From: Clostridia bacterium
Lineage (GTDB): Bacteria > Bacillota > Clostridia > Peptostreptococcales > Anaerovoracaceae
Assembly: GCA_910575405.1 (NCBI GenBank)
Contig: CAJTER010000022.1
Location: 1-64,000, forward strand
DNA: 64,000 nucleotides
Reading direction: 5' to 3'
Shown here: positions 51,930-60,028 of the stretch, piece by piece
How positions within the stretch are numbered: the first letter of the stretch is position 1
Layout: the number at the start of each line of letters is the position of its first letter
Position numbers and translations under genes: made by a program
The notes under the pieces: generated by a model
What the model saw: the letters and a program-made list of their open reading frames with translations, nothing else
Database searches by the model: none
Told to the model about the DNA's origin: nothing

Positions 51930-53642
51930 TTATTCCCCCTTCATTGCCTGTACCAGCGCGTTGATCATATCCGTAAGCTGTGCTGTATCAATAGGCTGAT
52001 CGCTGGCTGTCGGTGCAGGTGAGCTTCCTCCGCAGCTATTACATCCTACGCTGTAGGAAATGCCGCTGTTGTTGTTCTGATATTCTGCCGGAGACAGGTA
52101 GCCTGATGTACTTCCACAGTTGGTCGCGCACGCTGCTGGTGCAGGTGTAGGCGCTGCTGGCATAGGCGGTACTGGTACCGGTGTCCCGCAGCTTGTGGTT
52201 GTCATGCAGGTTGCTGGAGCTGCTGATGCTCCACAGGTTGCTCCTGCCAGTTCCGGATGGTTAAAGGTCGGATCATCAGCTGCCAGTGTTGCGCATGGCT
52301 TTGTTCCGTAAGCGACCTTTTTCACATTGATGAGGTGCAGCGGACTGACGTTTTCGGAAACCGAGCTGCCGCCCCAGGTTCCGCATCCCAGTGTGAAGGA
52401 TGGCAGAAGTCCTGTGCTTGCGCCTGTTCCGCCCATGCTGCTTCCTGTGTTTACTAAGATTCTGGAAGCCGGTTTTCTGGTAAATTCCAGAACCACATTC
52501 CGATCCTCTGTGTGAAGACTCATGGTGTGGCCGATTCCGTTCTGCAGAAGCTCAATGCTCAGCTCGCAGGCTTCGTGCCAGTCTCTTACTACATAGAAGG
52601 CAAGAACGCTGGTCAGCTTTTCATAGGAAAGGGGATATCCATCTCCTACGCCGCCCTGAGGTCCGATGAGAACTTTTGTATCCTCCGGAATGGTGATTCC
52701 TGCCGCTGTCGCGATTCTGAAGGGCGATCTCCCTACGAATTTGGCATTCATAGCATGGCCGTTTTTAAACAGGAGCTTGCAGACTTTATCTGTTTCTTCC
52801 GGTGTCATGAAATAGCCGCCCTGTCTCTTGAGTTCTGCGATTACAGCTTCCTTGTTGCATTCTTCACAGATAATGGACTGTTCGGATGCGCAGATAGTAC
52901 CGTAGTCAAAGGTCTTGCTGGCTATAATATTTGTAACAGCCTGCTGTACATTTGCGGTCCGCTCAATATAGGCTGGGGAGTTTCCTGCGCCAACGCCCAG
53001 AGCCGGTTTTCCTGCACTGTAGGAGGCCTTTACCATTCCAGGGCCACCTGTTGCGATAATCATCTTAACTTCCTTGCTATGCATCAGCTCATCGGTTGCC
53101 GGCATAGACGGCATGGTGATGCAGCCGATGATGTTAGCAGGCGCTCCCGCTTCTACAGCAGCCTCGTACATCAGGCCTGCAGCCTTTAAGGTACATTTTG
53201 CAGCTGATGGATGCGGTGAGAAGACGATAGCATTCCTTGATTTAATTGCGATCATGGCCTTGAAAATAGCAGTGGAAGTCGGGTTTGTGGAAGGCACGAT
53301 ACCCATCAGCAGACCTACAGGGTCCGCTACATCCATTGTCCTTGCCACCGGATCCTCATTAATGATACCGATGGTTTTCATGTCCTTGATTGCCTCATAC
53401 AGCAATGTGGAAGCCATATGGTTTTTGTAGGTTTTATCTTCAACCTTACCAAACCCGGTCTCTTCTACTGCCATCTGAGCCAGTAATACTGCATTTGCTT
53501 CTGCCACACGAACCATATTGCGAAGGATTTTATCAATCTGTTCCTCCGTATAATTTGCAATCTGTTCTGTTGCAATCTGTCCCAAACGAGCCAGGTTTCT
53601 CACTTCCTGCACAGACCGTAAATCATAATCCATATTTTCCAT
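51930..53642 (-). CDS. CoA-acylating aldehyde dehydrogenase with Cys-rich tail
   Basis: The 570-residue EutE/PduP-type enzyme oxidises acetaldehyde to acetyl-CoA with NAD+. The catalytic Cys251 is in DYGTICASEQS, and the cofactor motif IIATGGPGMVKASYSAGKPALGVGAGN is complete. The core ends near 448 (VKKVAYGTKP). A tail of about 120 residues follows: a Pro/Ala/Thr-rich linker with seven cysteines (470, 479, 485, 505, 509, 534, 537) and a final amphipathic helix (DTAQLTDMINALVQAMKGE), which looks like a C-terminal encapsulation peptide. GGAGG precedes the ATG. C-terminal placement of the peptide is known for glycyl-radical microcompartments; the Cys-rich linker is unusual. Confidence 0.93.
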   Translation of the reverse strand: MENMDYDLRSVQEVRNLARLGQIATEQIANYTEEQIDKILRNMVRVAEANAVLLAQMAVEETGFGKVEDKTYKNHMASTLLYEAIKDMKTIGIINEDPVARTMDVADPVGLLMGIVPSTNPTSTAIFKAMIAIKSRNAIVFSPHPSAAKCTLKAAGLMYEAAVEAGAPANIIGCITMPSMPATDELMHSKEVKMIIATGGPGMVKASYSAGKPALGVGAGNSPAYIERTANVQQAVTNIIASKTFDYGTICASEQSIICEECNKEAVIAELKRQGGYFMTPEETDKVCKLLFKNGHAMNAKFVGRSPFRIATAAGITIPEDTKVLIGPQGGVGDGYPLSYEKLTSVLAFYVVRDWHEACELSIELLQNGIGHTMSLHTEDRNVVLEFTRKPASRILVNTGSSMGGTGASTGLLPSFTLGCGTWGGSSVSENVSPLHLINVKKVAYGTKPCATLAADDPTFNHPELAGATCGASAAPATCMTTTSCGTPVPVPPMPAAPTPAPAACATNCGSTSGYLSPAEYQNNNSGISYSVGCNSCGGSSPAPTASDQPIDTAQLTDMINALVQAMKGE

Positions 53643-53692
53643 ATTGTGGCACCTCCTTCTTTATTTTTCTTCTTTATTTTTCTTCTATCTTT

Positions 53693-54469
53693 TTAGTTCT
53701 TTTCTTCATAGTATTTTCTGAATTCTTCGATAAGGGCAGTTTTGTTCGCCTTGGAAATCAGGCGACCTGCGATGCCAAAGTCTTCATATTCCCTTGCCAG
53801 GTTCCGCAGCTTGACTACCTTGCATTTTTCCACTGTTTCAAGGGCTTTATCAAGGCCGGATTCTTCTACCAGCCGATCCATATCAGCCTTGTGCATCTGA
53901 GATGCCTGTTTTTCCGGCAGGTTTTCTTCCGGCTGTAAGTCCTCGTCTTCCACAGCTTCCTCCTGCGCCTCCGGTTCTTTTGGAAGTTCAGGCTCCTGTA
54001 CCTGCTCTTCCTGCGGTTCTTCCGGCTCCAGCTCCAGCTGTTCCTGCTCCGGCTCTGTTTCCGGTGCAGTCTCCTGTTTTACAGGCGGCTCCAGTTCTCG
54101 CTCCGGCTCTTGGGCCAGTGGACGGATTTCTGCAGTTTGTTCCTCCTGCGTTTCCTCTTCCTCCTGAGCCTTCCTGCATCGCTCTGCCAGAGGAACAGGT
54201 GAAAGGATGGTTTCTCCCAGCTCGCTGTGAGGTCTTGGAATTACATGCTGGGAAACGAGAAGCTCTTGTCCCAGACGGACAACGGAAGCTGCCGCCGCAT
54301 CAATGGATGCTTTTACCGCAGCCACATCCCCCGTAATGGTGATGGTTACCAGGCCCCCGCCGACAAAGGTCCGTTCCAAAAGCCGGACATCCGCCGCTTT
54401 GAGCATGGCATCTGCACTTTCAATGGCAGCAAGCAGACCCTTTGTTTCGATCATTCCGATTGCTTCCAT
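53693..54469 (-). CDS. BMC shell protein with acidic linker and C-terminal helical domain
   Basis: The 258-residue protein begins with a PduA-type BMC domain (1-90: [59 protein letters not shown]). A linker of about 100 residues is made almost only of Glu, Pro, Gln, Leu and Ala. The last about 60 residues form a folded-looking helical unit with KVVKLRNLAREYEDFGIAG and RLISKANKTALIEEFRKYY, which resembles the helix-extension-helix (SAP/Rho-N-like) plan. The shell part forms hexamers; the linker and end domain would hang from one face, perhaps to bind cargo, nucleic acid or partition factors. That role is inference. Confidence 0.88.
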   Translation of the reverse strand: MEAIGMIETKGLLAAIESADAMLKAADVRLLERTFVGGGLVTITITGDVAAVKASIDAAAASVVRLGQELLVSQHVIPRPHSELGETILSPVPLAERCRKAQEEEETQEEQTAEIRPLAQEPERELEPPVKQETAPETEPEQEQLELEPEEPQEEQVQEPELPKEPEAQEEAVEDEDLQPEENLPEKQASQMHKADMDRLVEESGLDKALETVEKCKVVKLRNLAREYEDFGIAGRLISKANKTALIEEFRKYYEEKN

Positions 54470-54486
54470 CGGTCAACCTCCTTATT

Positions 54487-55158
54487 TTAGTGCGTTGCGT
54501 AGAACACTTTAACTTTGTCCGGAGATCCGAAGGAAAGCTTTGCTCCATTCTGGAAGAACAGGGCGTCTCCCGGGTGAGCAGTAAAGACTCTGCCGTCCTT
54601 TTCCACAGTCAGAGTGCCCTCTACTACATAGTAAATTTCTTCACAGGCAACGTCCCACGGGAAACTGCAGTTTTCAATGGTCATAAATCCTGCGTTCATG
54701 GAAGATCCGTCGTCTGCTCCGATAAGCTCGTTGTAGAACACCTTATCAGCCGGGTTGCCTGTATCCAGAACTTCCCACTTAGCTGTGTTTCCCCGCACCA
54801 GCTTTACAAAGCCGTCCGGATCCTTTTCCGATACATAGGGCAGGTTCTGTCCCAGAGCTGCTGCCACATCGCCCAACATTCCCTTTTCCATAAGTGCGGT
54901 AAGGGCTTTGTAAATCAATTCGCTGTCAATACCCGGCTGTCCTGCTGCAGGAGCCGGAGCTGTCTGACAGGCTGCCTGAGGCGCCGGAGCGGCTTCCTGA
55001 GTGCAGCATGGCGGCGCTTCTGTTGAAAATTCAATACCGCAGGCTGCTGCTGCATCTTTGGCCGATGGAGTGATGATGGTATCCTCGTCAATATACATGA
55101 CCTTTTGACCCTCCTTCTCCAGCCTTTCGACCTCTTTTGCACAAATGAGTTTTTTCAT
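54487..55158 (-). CDS. eutQ: EutQ-like cupin protein
   Basis: About 223 residues from ATG 55158, nine bases after AAAGGATG; an in-frame ATG at 55176 is less well placed. The N-terminus (KKLICAKEVERLEKEGQKVMYIDEDTIITPSAKDAAAACGI) matches EutQ-type proteins, an Ala/Pro/Gln-rich spacer follows, and the C-terminal half is a cupin barrel (MTIENCSFPWDVACEEIYYVVEGTLTVEKDGRVFTAHPGDALFFQNGAKLSFG). EutQ of Salmonella has been reported to have acetate kinase activity; here that would make ATP from the acetyl phosphate produced by PduL. Confidence 0.87.
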   Translation of the reverse strand: MKKLICAKEVERLEKEGQKVMYIDEDTIITPSAKDAAAACGIEFSTEAPPCCTQEAAPAPQAACQTAPAPAAGQPGIDSELIYKALTALMEKGMLGDVAAALGQNLPYVSEKDPDGFVKLVRGNTAKWEVLDTGNPADKVFYNELIGADDGSSMNAGFMTIENCSFPWDVACEEIYYVVEGTLTVEKDGRVFTAHPGDALFFQNGAKLSFGSPDKVKVFYATH

Positions 55159-55223
55159 GCTTTCACATCCTTTCATCTATTTGCACAATCTGAATTATAC
55201 TTTTTTATCTATCTCTGCCCTCT

Positions 55224-55772
55224 CTACAGGAGAGACGGCACAAGTCTGTCTGATGGGGACGGGATTACTTCTGCATTTACAAGAAGCCCCTTTTCCTCTG
55301 CAATGGCTTTTCCTGCCGCAGTGCCCGACTGGACGGCAGCTACATCTCCCGTATAGGTAAAATAAGCTTTTCCTCCCAGTCCATTTCCCAGGCGCAGTTC
55401 AATTGGCTCTAATTCCGCAGCCTTTAAAATCTGGTCCGCGCACACGATCATGGTGGCCAGGGAGAAGGACTCCATAATGCCTACTGCCTGGATGCGCTCC
55501 GGCATAGTCGCCCCTGTCAGAGCCGGGAATACGCCCGGATCCACATTTGGGATTACGATGGAATCCACAAAGAATTCCTCTGCCATGCGTTCACCGATCT
55601 GAACCGAGTCTTCCACTGCCGCTACATCGCCGTGGACAATGGCAATATATTTCCCGGGACATGCGGTTGCAGCTGTAACAATTTCTACTTCCGAAATTTT
55701 AACCATCTGGTCTGCCGCGTAAATGCCCCGCGCAATACTGTTAAATTCAACCATTCCTATTGCTCTTTGCAT
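55224..55772 (-). CDS. BMC-T tandem shell protein, PduT-like
   Basis: The 182-residue protein has two BMC domains in tandem (1-90 and 92-182). The segment ATACPGKYIAIVHGD carries a Cys at the position where PduT binds a [4Fe-4S] cluster in its trimer pore (ICPGKF in PduT). It would be a trimeric shell tile that conducts electrons through the shell, fitting the adjacent PduS-like gene two bases upstream. AAGGAGG precedes the ATG. Confidence 0.93.
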   Translation of the reverse strand: MQRAIGMVEFNSIARGIYAADQMVKISEVEIVTAATACPGKYIAIVHGDVAAVEDSVQIGERMAEEFFVDSIVIPNVDPGVFPALTGATMPERIQAVGIMESFSLATMIVCADQILKAAELEPIELRLGNGLGGKAYFTYTGDVAAVQSGTAAGKAIAEEKGLLVNAEVIPSPSDRLVPSLL

Positions 55773-55773
55773 C

Positions 55774-57102
55774 TCAGTTCCTCCTTATCTCAATATAGTC
55801 TGCAGTCACTTCGGAAACGGTTCCCGAAATGCTTGCATGAATGGCAGCTCCCAGGCTGTCGTCCGGTATGCGACCGATCATTTGACCTGCCTGTACCTGC
55901 TGTCCCGGAGAAACTACCGGCGCGGCCGGCGCTCCTACATGCTGCCTTGTGGCGATTCTGATGGTTTGAGGAACCAGTTCCGCATCCGTCATAGGCGCCG
56001 GACGATCAAAGTCTCTCAGCCCCAGCCTGGCGATAAGCCGCTTGCTTGGAACAAGTCTGTAGTCCCTGACGCCTCTGGCTTCAAATGTCTCCTTATCCGG
56101 TTTGTAGCGGACGTTCTGCTCTGCCAGCTTTTCTTTAAAGTAAAGGTTTGCCATTTTGGGATGCAGTCCTGCCGGACAGGCGAACAGCTCGCACATATTA
56201 CACTGACAGCACAGCTGGGCGATTTTTTGCCCTTCCAGATCATCAATGGCGTAATTGAGAACCCGCATCATTTTGTGAGGCTGCATATTGTGTCCCAGAA
56301 GATATCTCGGACACATATCCGTACACATGCGGCACTGCTCGCAGGTCGCCTTGTTAACCCTCTTTGCCTGCTCCATGGTAACGGACTTTTTGCGAATCAG
56401 GAAATGATCCTTTTTCAAAATTACAAAGCCTTTATTCTTTTTTGTAACAAATCCGGATGTGTCCGCCTTAACAGGCCCCATCATAGGTCCTCCGTCGATA
56501 ATGGCGTAATCCGAAAAATCTTCAATGCCCGAAAGCTTTAATACGTCAATAATCGGCGTTCCCACCGGCACCTTTACGGTTACCCGGTTTGGCACATCAC
56601 CTGCTACTGTAATATATTTTTCTGTTACCGGCTGTCCCTGCGATGCTCTGTAGATGTTGAGTGCAGTCTCTGAGTTGACCACTACGCAGCCTACGTGAAT
56701 GGGAATTCCCGTTTCCGGCACCACTCTGCCTGTCAGCTGGTAAACCAGCACCTGCTCGTCGCCTGCCGGATAGATATCGGGAAGCTCTCTCACTTCCACA
56801 AAGCCCGTTTCATTCAGGGCACCGATACGCTCTTTTAAAATCTCAATAACTTTTCCATGTTTCTTTTTTATACCAATGAGAGCCTGTTTTGCTCCCACCA
56901 GTCTGCCGGCCTCTGCAAATCCGCGGATGATCTCGTCAGGATAAGCTGCCATCAGCTGCTGATCCACTCTCAGCAGAGGTTCACATTCCGCCCCGTTTAA
57001 GAGAATGTATTCTGCCTGGGACGTCAGCTTTGCGTGAGTGGGAAATCCTGCTCCGCCTGCACCGATAATGCCGGCATCTTTTATTTGTTCAAGAAGACTC
57101 AT
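55774..57102 (-). CDS. PduS-like iron-sulfur flavoprotein (RnfC-like)
   Basis: The 442-residue protein has an RnfC/Nqo1-like FMN/NADH-binding core (DAGIIGAGGAGFPTHAKL; LLNGAECEPLLRVDQ), an SLBB-type domain, two ferredoxin motifs (CEQCRMCTDMCPRYLLGH and CQCNMCELFACPAGLHP) and a C-terminal lipoyl/RnfC-like barrel (VGAPAAPVVSPGQQVQAGQMIGRI). PduS reduces cobalamin in propanediol compartments, but no B12-dependent enzyme is present here, so it more likely moves electrons between NADH and the PduT-like cluster across the shell. Confidence 0.9.
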   Translation of the reverse strand: MSLLEQIKDAGIIGAGGAGFPTHAKLTSQAEYILLNGAECEPLLRVDQQLMAAYPDEIIRGFAEAGRLVGAKQALIGIKKKHGKVIEILKERIGALNETGFVEVRELPDIYPAGDEQVLVYQLTGRVVPETGIPIHVGCVVVNSETALNIYRASQGQPVTEKYITVAGDVPNRVTVKVPVGTPIIDVLKLSGIEDFSDYAIIDGGPMMGPVKADTSGFVTKKNKGFVILKKDHFLIRKKSVTMEQAKRVNKATCEQCRMCTDMCPRYLLGHNMQPHKMMRVLNYAIDDLEGQKIAQLCCQCNMCELFACPAGLHPKMANLYFKEKLAEQNVRYKPDKETFEARGVRDYRLVPSKRLIARLGLRDFDRPAPMTDAELVPQTIRIATRQHVGAPAAPVVSPGQQVQAGQMIGRIPDDSLGAAIHASISGTVSEVTADYIEIRRN

Positions 57103-57114
57103 TTCGCACCCCCT

Positions 57115-57381
57115 TTATTCAAATTCACAATCCTCGTCAATAATACCGACTACAACTGCGTCTACCGGGATATCGTCGTTTCCCAGCATGCGCCGCGCCG
57201 AAGATCCTGTAGTAATAATAACCCGATCTCCGATGCCCGCGCTAATAATATCTACGACTATGATGCGCTTTCCTGCATCCGATCCTCCGCCGATGATTTC
57301 AGCCTGCATCAGCTTGAGGCCGTTTAAGGAATCTGCTTTTCTCGTAGACCAGATGTGGTCTACCAGCTTTGCCGTTAACAT
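57115..57381 (-). CDS. eutN: BMC-P pentameric vertex protein (EutN/CcmL type)
   Basis: The 88-residue protein has the EutN_CcmL fold: MLTAKLVDHIWSTRKADSLNGLKLMQAE, GGSDAGKRIIVVDIISAGIGDRVIITTGSSARRM and PVDAVVVGIID. Five copies cap each vertex of the polyhedral shell. Its start overlaps the end of the GrpU-like gene, so they are translationally coupled. Confidence 0.96.
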   Translation of the reverse strand: MLTAKLVDHIWSTRKADSLNGLKLMQAEIIGGGSDAGKRIIVVDIISAGIGDRVIITTGSSARRMLGNDDIPVDAVVVGIIDEDCEFE

Positions 57382-57680
57382 ATGTCCATACCTTCTTCCG
57401 ATTTTTCTTTGATTTCCCGCAGCGCTGATTCTACGGAAGCCGTATCGCCGAAAATAGCCAGCAGAATCATATTCTGAGGACAGCTTCCCCGTATGTCTTC
57501 CACTGTGACGCCTACTGCTTTTTCCGCAATATCTGCGGCAACGACCATGTCGATCATCCGCCCCTGCACCAGCCCTATGGCATCAATACATGGCGGGTTT
57601 TCCGACTTTGCTGATCCTTTCCGCCGCATCAGAATGTCGATGGTTCCCCGGGAAGGGGATTTGATAATTCTGAATTCCAC
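57375..57680 (-). CDS. BMC shell protein, GrpU-like
   Basis: The 101-residue protein has a BMC domain with a modified start (EFRIIKSPSRGTIDILMRRKGS) as in GrpU of glycyl-radical microcompartments, then IDAIGLVQGRMIDMVVAADIAEKA and MILLAIFGDTASVESALREI. A Cys in DIRGSCPQNM lies near the predicted pore; GrpU proteins have been shown to bind an Fe-S cluster through such a cysteine, so another electron conduit in the shell is possible. GTG start behind GGAGG. Confidence 0.82.
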   Translation of the reverse strand: MEFRIIKSPSRGTIDILMRRKGSAKSENPPCIDAIGLVQGRMIDMVVAADIAEKAVGVTVEDIRGSCPQNMILLAIFGDTASVESALREIKEKSEEGMDIC

Positions 57681-57691
57681 GCCGCTTCCTC

Positions 57692-58534
57692 CTATAATTC
57701 CTCCTGTCTGCAGCTCAGGGCAATTCCCAGAGGCGTTACAAACATGGGGTTCTTCGGTTTATGGGTAAATACGCCGGTCCGCTTTTCAATAATGGTCTCA
57801 ATTCCCTCCAGGCAGCAGGTTCCGCCTACCAGGGATAATTCCTCCACATGATAGTGCTCGATGTGCCTGCTGATAATGGAGGCTACCTTTTCGATAACCG
57901 GCTGAAGTACGGGAAGCAGTTCTCTGTGGTTGTTTTCGTCCCTTTTGTAAAGCTCCGCTTCCTCAAAGGATTTTCCGTATGCTCCCGATATGACCAGTGA
58001 AAAGTGGGTGCCGCCAGTGGGTTCATCCGCAATATAGACGACCTTTCCGTCTTCTAAAATGGAGATTCCCGTTGTTCCGCCGCCGATATCCACCACTGCT
58101 CCGTTTTTCATCTGCAGCACCTCGTTAGCTGCCGTCGATTCATCCAGAAGGTTTGTAAGTTCAAAGCCCGCGCCCTGAATTACATTTTTTACAGCTCCCG
58201 AATCCAGAAGGTCTGTTCCCGGCGGAATAGCTCCGGCTGCGTAAATCAGCTCTGTATCCAGCTTTTCCTCAAGCTCCTCTTTCATCTCCCGCACAATGCG
58301 CACGGCTCCGATATAGTCGACGACCATGCCGTCCCGAACTACATCCGCATAGCGGTAAGCGCCTGCCACCGGCCGCTTGTTTTCGTCCAGAACTGCAACC
58401 ACAACGCAGGCAGTTCCAAGATCCACCCCCGTATAATAGACGGAGGATTTTTCCCGAATGGGATGACGGACAACCTTTTCAAAGGCCTCTACCATTTCAT
58501 CGCAGAAATCGAAGGTCATATGCTTCTCTGACAT
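57692..58534 (-). CDS. eutJ: EutJ-like actin-fold chaperone
   Basis: The 280-residue protein has the Hsp70/actin ATPase core without the peptide-binding lobe: YYTGVDLGTACVVVAVLD (phosphate 1), DLLDSGAVKNVIQGAGF, NGAVVDIGGGTTGISILEDG (phosphate 2) and LSLVGGTCCLEGIE. EutJ proteins are presumed assembly or reactivation chaperones of microcompartments; the exact role is unproved. GGAGGTAAGGA precedes the ATG, which lies inside the end of the EutT-like gene. Confidence 0.92.
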   Translation of the reverse strand: MSEKHMTFDFCDEMVEAFEKVVRHPIREKSSVYYTGVDLGTACVVVAVLDENKRPVAGAYRYADVVRDGMVVDYIGAVRIVREMKEELEEKLDTELIYAAGAIPPGTDLLDSGAVKNVIQGAGFELTNLLDESTAANEVLQMKNGAVVDIGGGTTGISILEDGKVVYIADEPTGGTHFSLVISGAYGKSFEEAELYKRDENNHRELLPVLQPVIEKVASIISRHIEHYHVEELSLVGGTCCLEGIETIIEKRTGVFTHKPKNPMFVTPLGIALSCRQEEL

Positions 58535-59187
58535 TCCTTACCTCCCAGCGCGCTGCAAATCATCTGTGATAACGTATTCATAATCTGGTTCAGCCGCCGG
58601 CTCACCTGCTGACAGCTTTCGCCTGGAGGAAGAAAGTCTTCTAAGTCTGCCTGCAGCTCTTCAAGTTCACTGCGAAGCCTTGCAAGAAGCAGCATCTCCC
58701 TGCCTTTCTCCATCTGCATATGAAACTCCGTAACATCAAAACAGGTTCCCAGATCCTCTGAAAAGTTTTCAGTAGTAATGCCGCTGCACGGGCTGCAGCA
58801 AAGGTCGCTGCCCTGACACGTTCCGTCTGCCGCTGTTTCTAATAACGCGAACTGACGGTAAAGTCCTGTAAGCTGCTGGGACAGGAGAATGTCCTTTTTC
58901 AGCAGTTCTTCCGCTGTAAGGAGAAAGAGCGCCTGCAGAGATTTCATTCTGCCGCAGTATTTCTTCTTTTTTCGTTCTCCCGTTTTTGGCGCTGTTTCAG
59001 GCACCTTTTCTTCCTGCTTTACCGGAGGCTTTGCGAAGGGATCATTTCTGTCGTACATGTCAATTCCCCGATCTACCAGGAACTGCCTGGCTCCCGGGGT
59101 CAGCCTCTCTCCCGGCTGCAGGTCGTAATTTGTAAAGGGCTGTTTTTTATACAAATCCCGTAAGTCCTCTTCTGTTATGAACTTCAT
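58516..59187 (-). CDS. EutT-like protein of choline microcompartment locus
   Basis: The 223-residue protein starts like EutT-type adenosyltransferases (MKFITEEDLRDLYKKQPFT, LQPGERLTPGARQFLVDRGIDM), has a basic linker (TGERKKKKYCGRMKSL) and a helical domain with a cysteine cluster (TCQGSDLCCSPCSG, about 130-145). CutC does not use cobalamin, so genuine corrinoid adenosylation is not obviously needed; the protein may have another metal-related or structural role. The N-terminal segment may instead be an encapsulation or docking module shared with EutQ. Starts behind AAGGGGG. Confidence 0.7.
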   Translation of the reverse strand: MKFITEEDLRDLYKKQPFTNYDLQPGERLTPGARQFLVDRGIDMYDRNDPFAKPPVKQEEKVPETAPKTGERKKKKYCGRMKSLQALFLLTAEELLKKDILLSQQLTGLYRQFALLETAADGTCQGSDLCCSPCSGITTENFSEDLGTCFDVTEFHMQMEKGREMLLLARLRSELEELQADLEDFLPPGESCQQVSRRLNQIMNTLSQMICSALGGKECQRSI

Positions 59188-59199
59188 TGTTTAGCCCCC

Positions 59200-59646
59200 T
59201 TACCTTTCTTTTAATTCAAGTAAATAACGTTTTAGCTCTTTTGTGCCCACTCCCTTTGGAACACATATTGAAAAGTATGGTTCCTCTATGCCGATGCCCC
59301 TAAGCTGCCTTTTGCATACAGGCTGATTTTCCGGCGACAAATCGCATTTGCTGATGACGCCGATTACCGGACAGCGGAAAGCCTTGGCAAATCCATGGGA
59401 GTAAATCTCCGGGCATCTTGACTGATCCACCAGAGCCAGAACGCACCATGCATCCTGCCCCAAGGCGATCATGTGTTTGTACATATCTGTATTTTCAATA
59501 TAAGCGCTGGGCACATCAATCGTATGCTTTCCATAAATCGTATCCTGCGTCCGTCTCAGCGGTCCGTCATAATCATTTAATGCATTTACAAGCGATGTCT
59601 TGCCGCACCCTCTTGGCCCAACTACCATAATCCGTTTTCTTCTCAT
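59200..59646 (-). CDS. eutP: EutP/PduV-type small GTPase
   Basis: The 148-residue protein starts at 59646, where ATGA overlaps the stop of the shell-protein gene; a longer frame to 59688 is not supported. Walker A is [12 protein letters not shown] (residues about 8-19), the switch II Asp is replaced within [20 protein letters not shown] follows, and the base-specificity motif is SKCD. EutP/PduV proteins have been linked to compartment positioning and, for EutP, acetate kinase activity. Role here is inferred from context. Confidence 0.87.
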   Translation of the reverse strand: MRRKRIMVVGPRGCGKTSLVNALNDYDGPLRRTQDTIYGKHTIDVPSAYIENTDMYKHMIALGQDAWCVLALVDQSRCPEIYSHGFAKAFRCPVIGVISKCDLSPENQPVCKRQLRGIGIEEPYFSICVPKGVGTKELKRYLLELKER

Positions 59647-59996
59647 GTCCTTGTAATGGGAACTGTCGTAAAATCCAGCAGGCTGCACAAAGTTTCGGTA
59701 ACAGCTTTCAGTGCCGTTTCCACGCTCTGCACATCCCCGGAAATGACTACGGAGCCGGTAAATCGATCCAGAAATCCAATTTCCACGTCTGCTGTTTTTG
59801 TTGCAATGTCCGCAGCGATAATAGCCGTTTCATAAGGAGATAAGGTCAGGATCCCAATGGCCCCCTTATCGTCGATTCCCAGACGTTCGTAAATGTCCTC
59901 CATAGGGGAAGCGATGACATGAGCAATGGTCACCTGTTTTCCGGGTACGGACTCCTGTATAATGCGATCCATCGCTTTTTCATTCATAACTCCCAT
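59643..59996 (-). CDS. BMC shell protein, EutS/PduU type
   Basis: The 117-residue protein has an N-terminal segment ([28 protein letters not shown]) that in the EutS/PduU group forms a small beta-barrel over the pore, followed by a circularly permuted BMC domain ([46 protein letters not shown]). It forms closed-pore or bent hexamers at edges. It overlaps the GTPase gene by four bases; PduU and PduV are also adjacent and interact in propanediol compartments. Confidence 0.9.
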   Translation of the reverse strand: MGVMNEKAMDRIIQESVPGKQVTIAHVIASPMEDIYERLGIDDKGAIGILTLSPYETAIIAADIATKTADVEIGFLDRFTGSVVISGDVQSVETALKAVTETLCSLLDFTTVPITRT

Positions 59997-60028
59997 ACGC
60001 GCTGCCTTTCTGTCTGCTCATTACCTGG

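Noticed and set aside
57692-59187. Ethanolamine utilisation locus because of Eut-like accessory genes
   Set aside because: No eutBC ammonia-lyase is present; the key enzyme is CutC with CutD, and Eut-like accessory proteins are common to glycyl-radical compartments.
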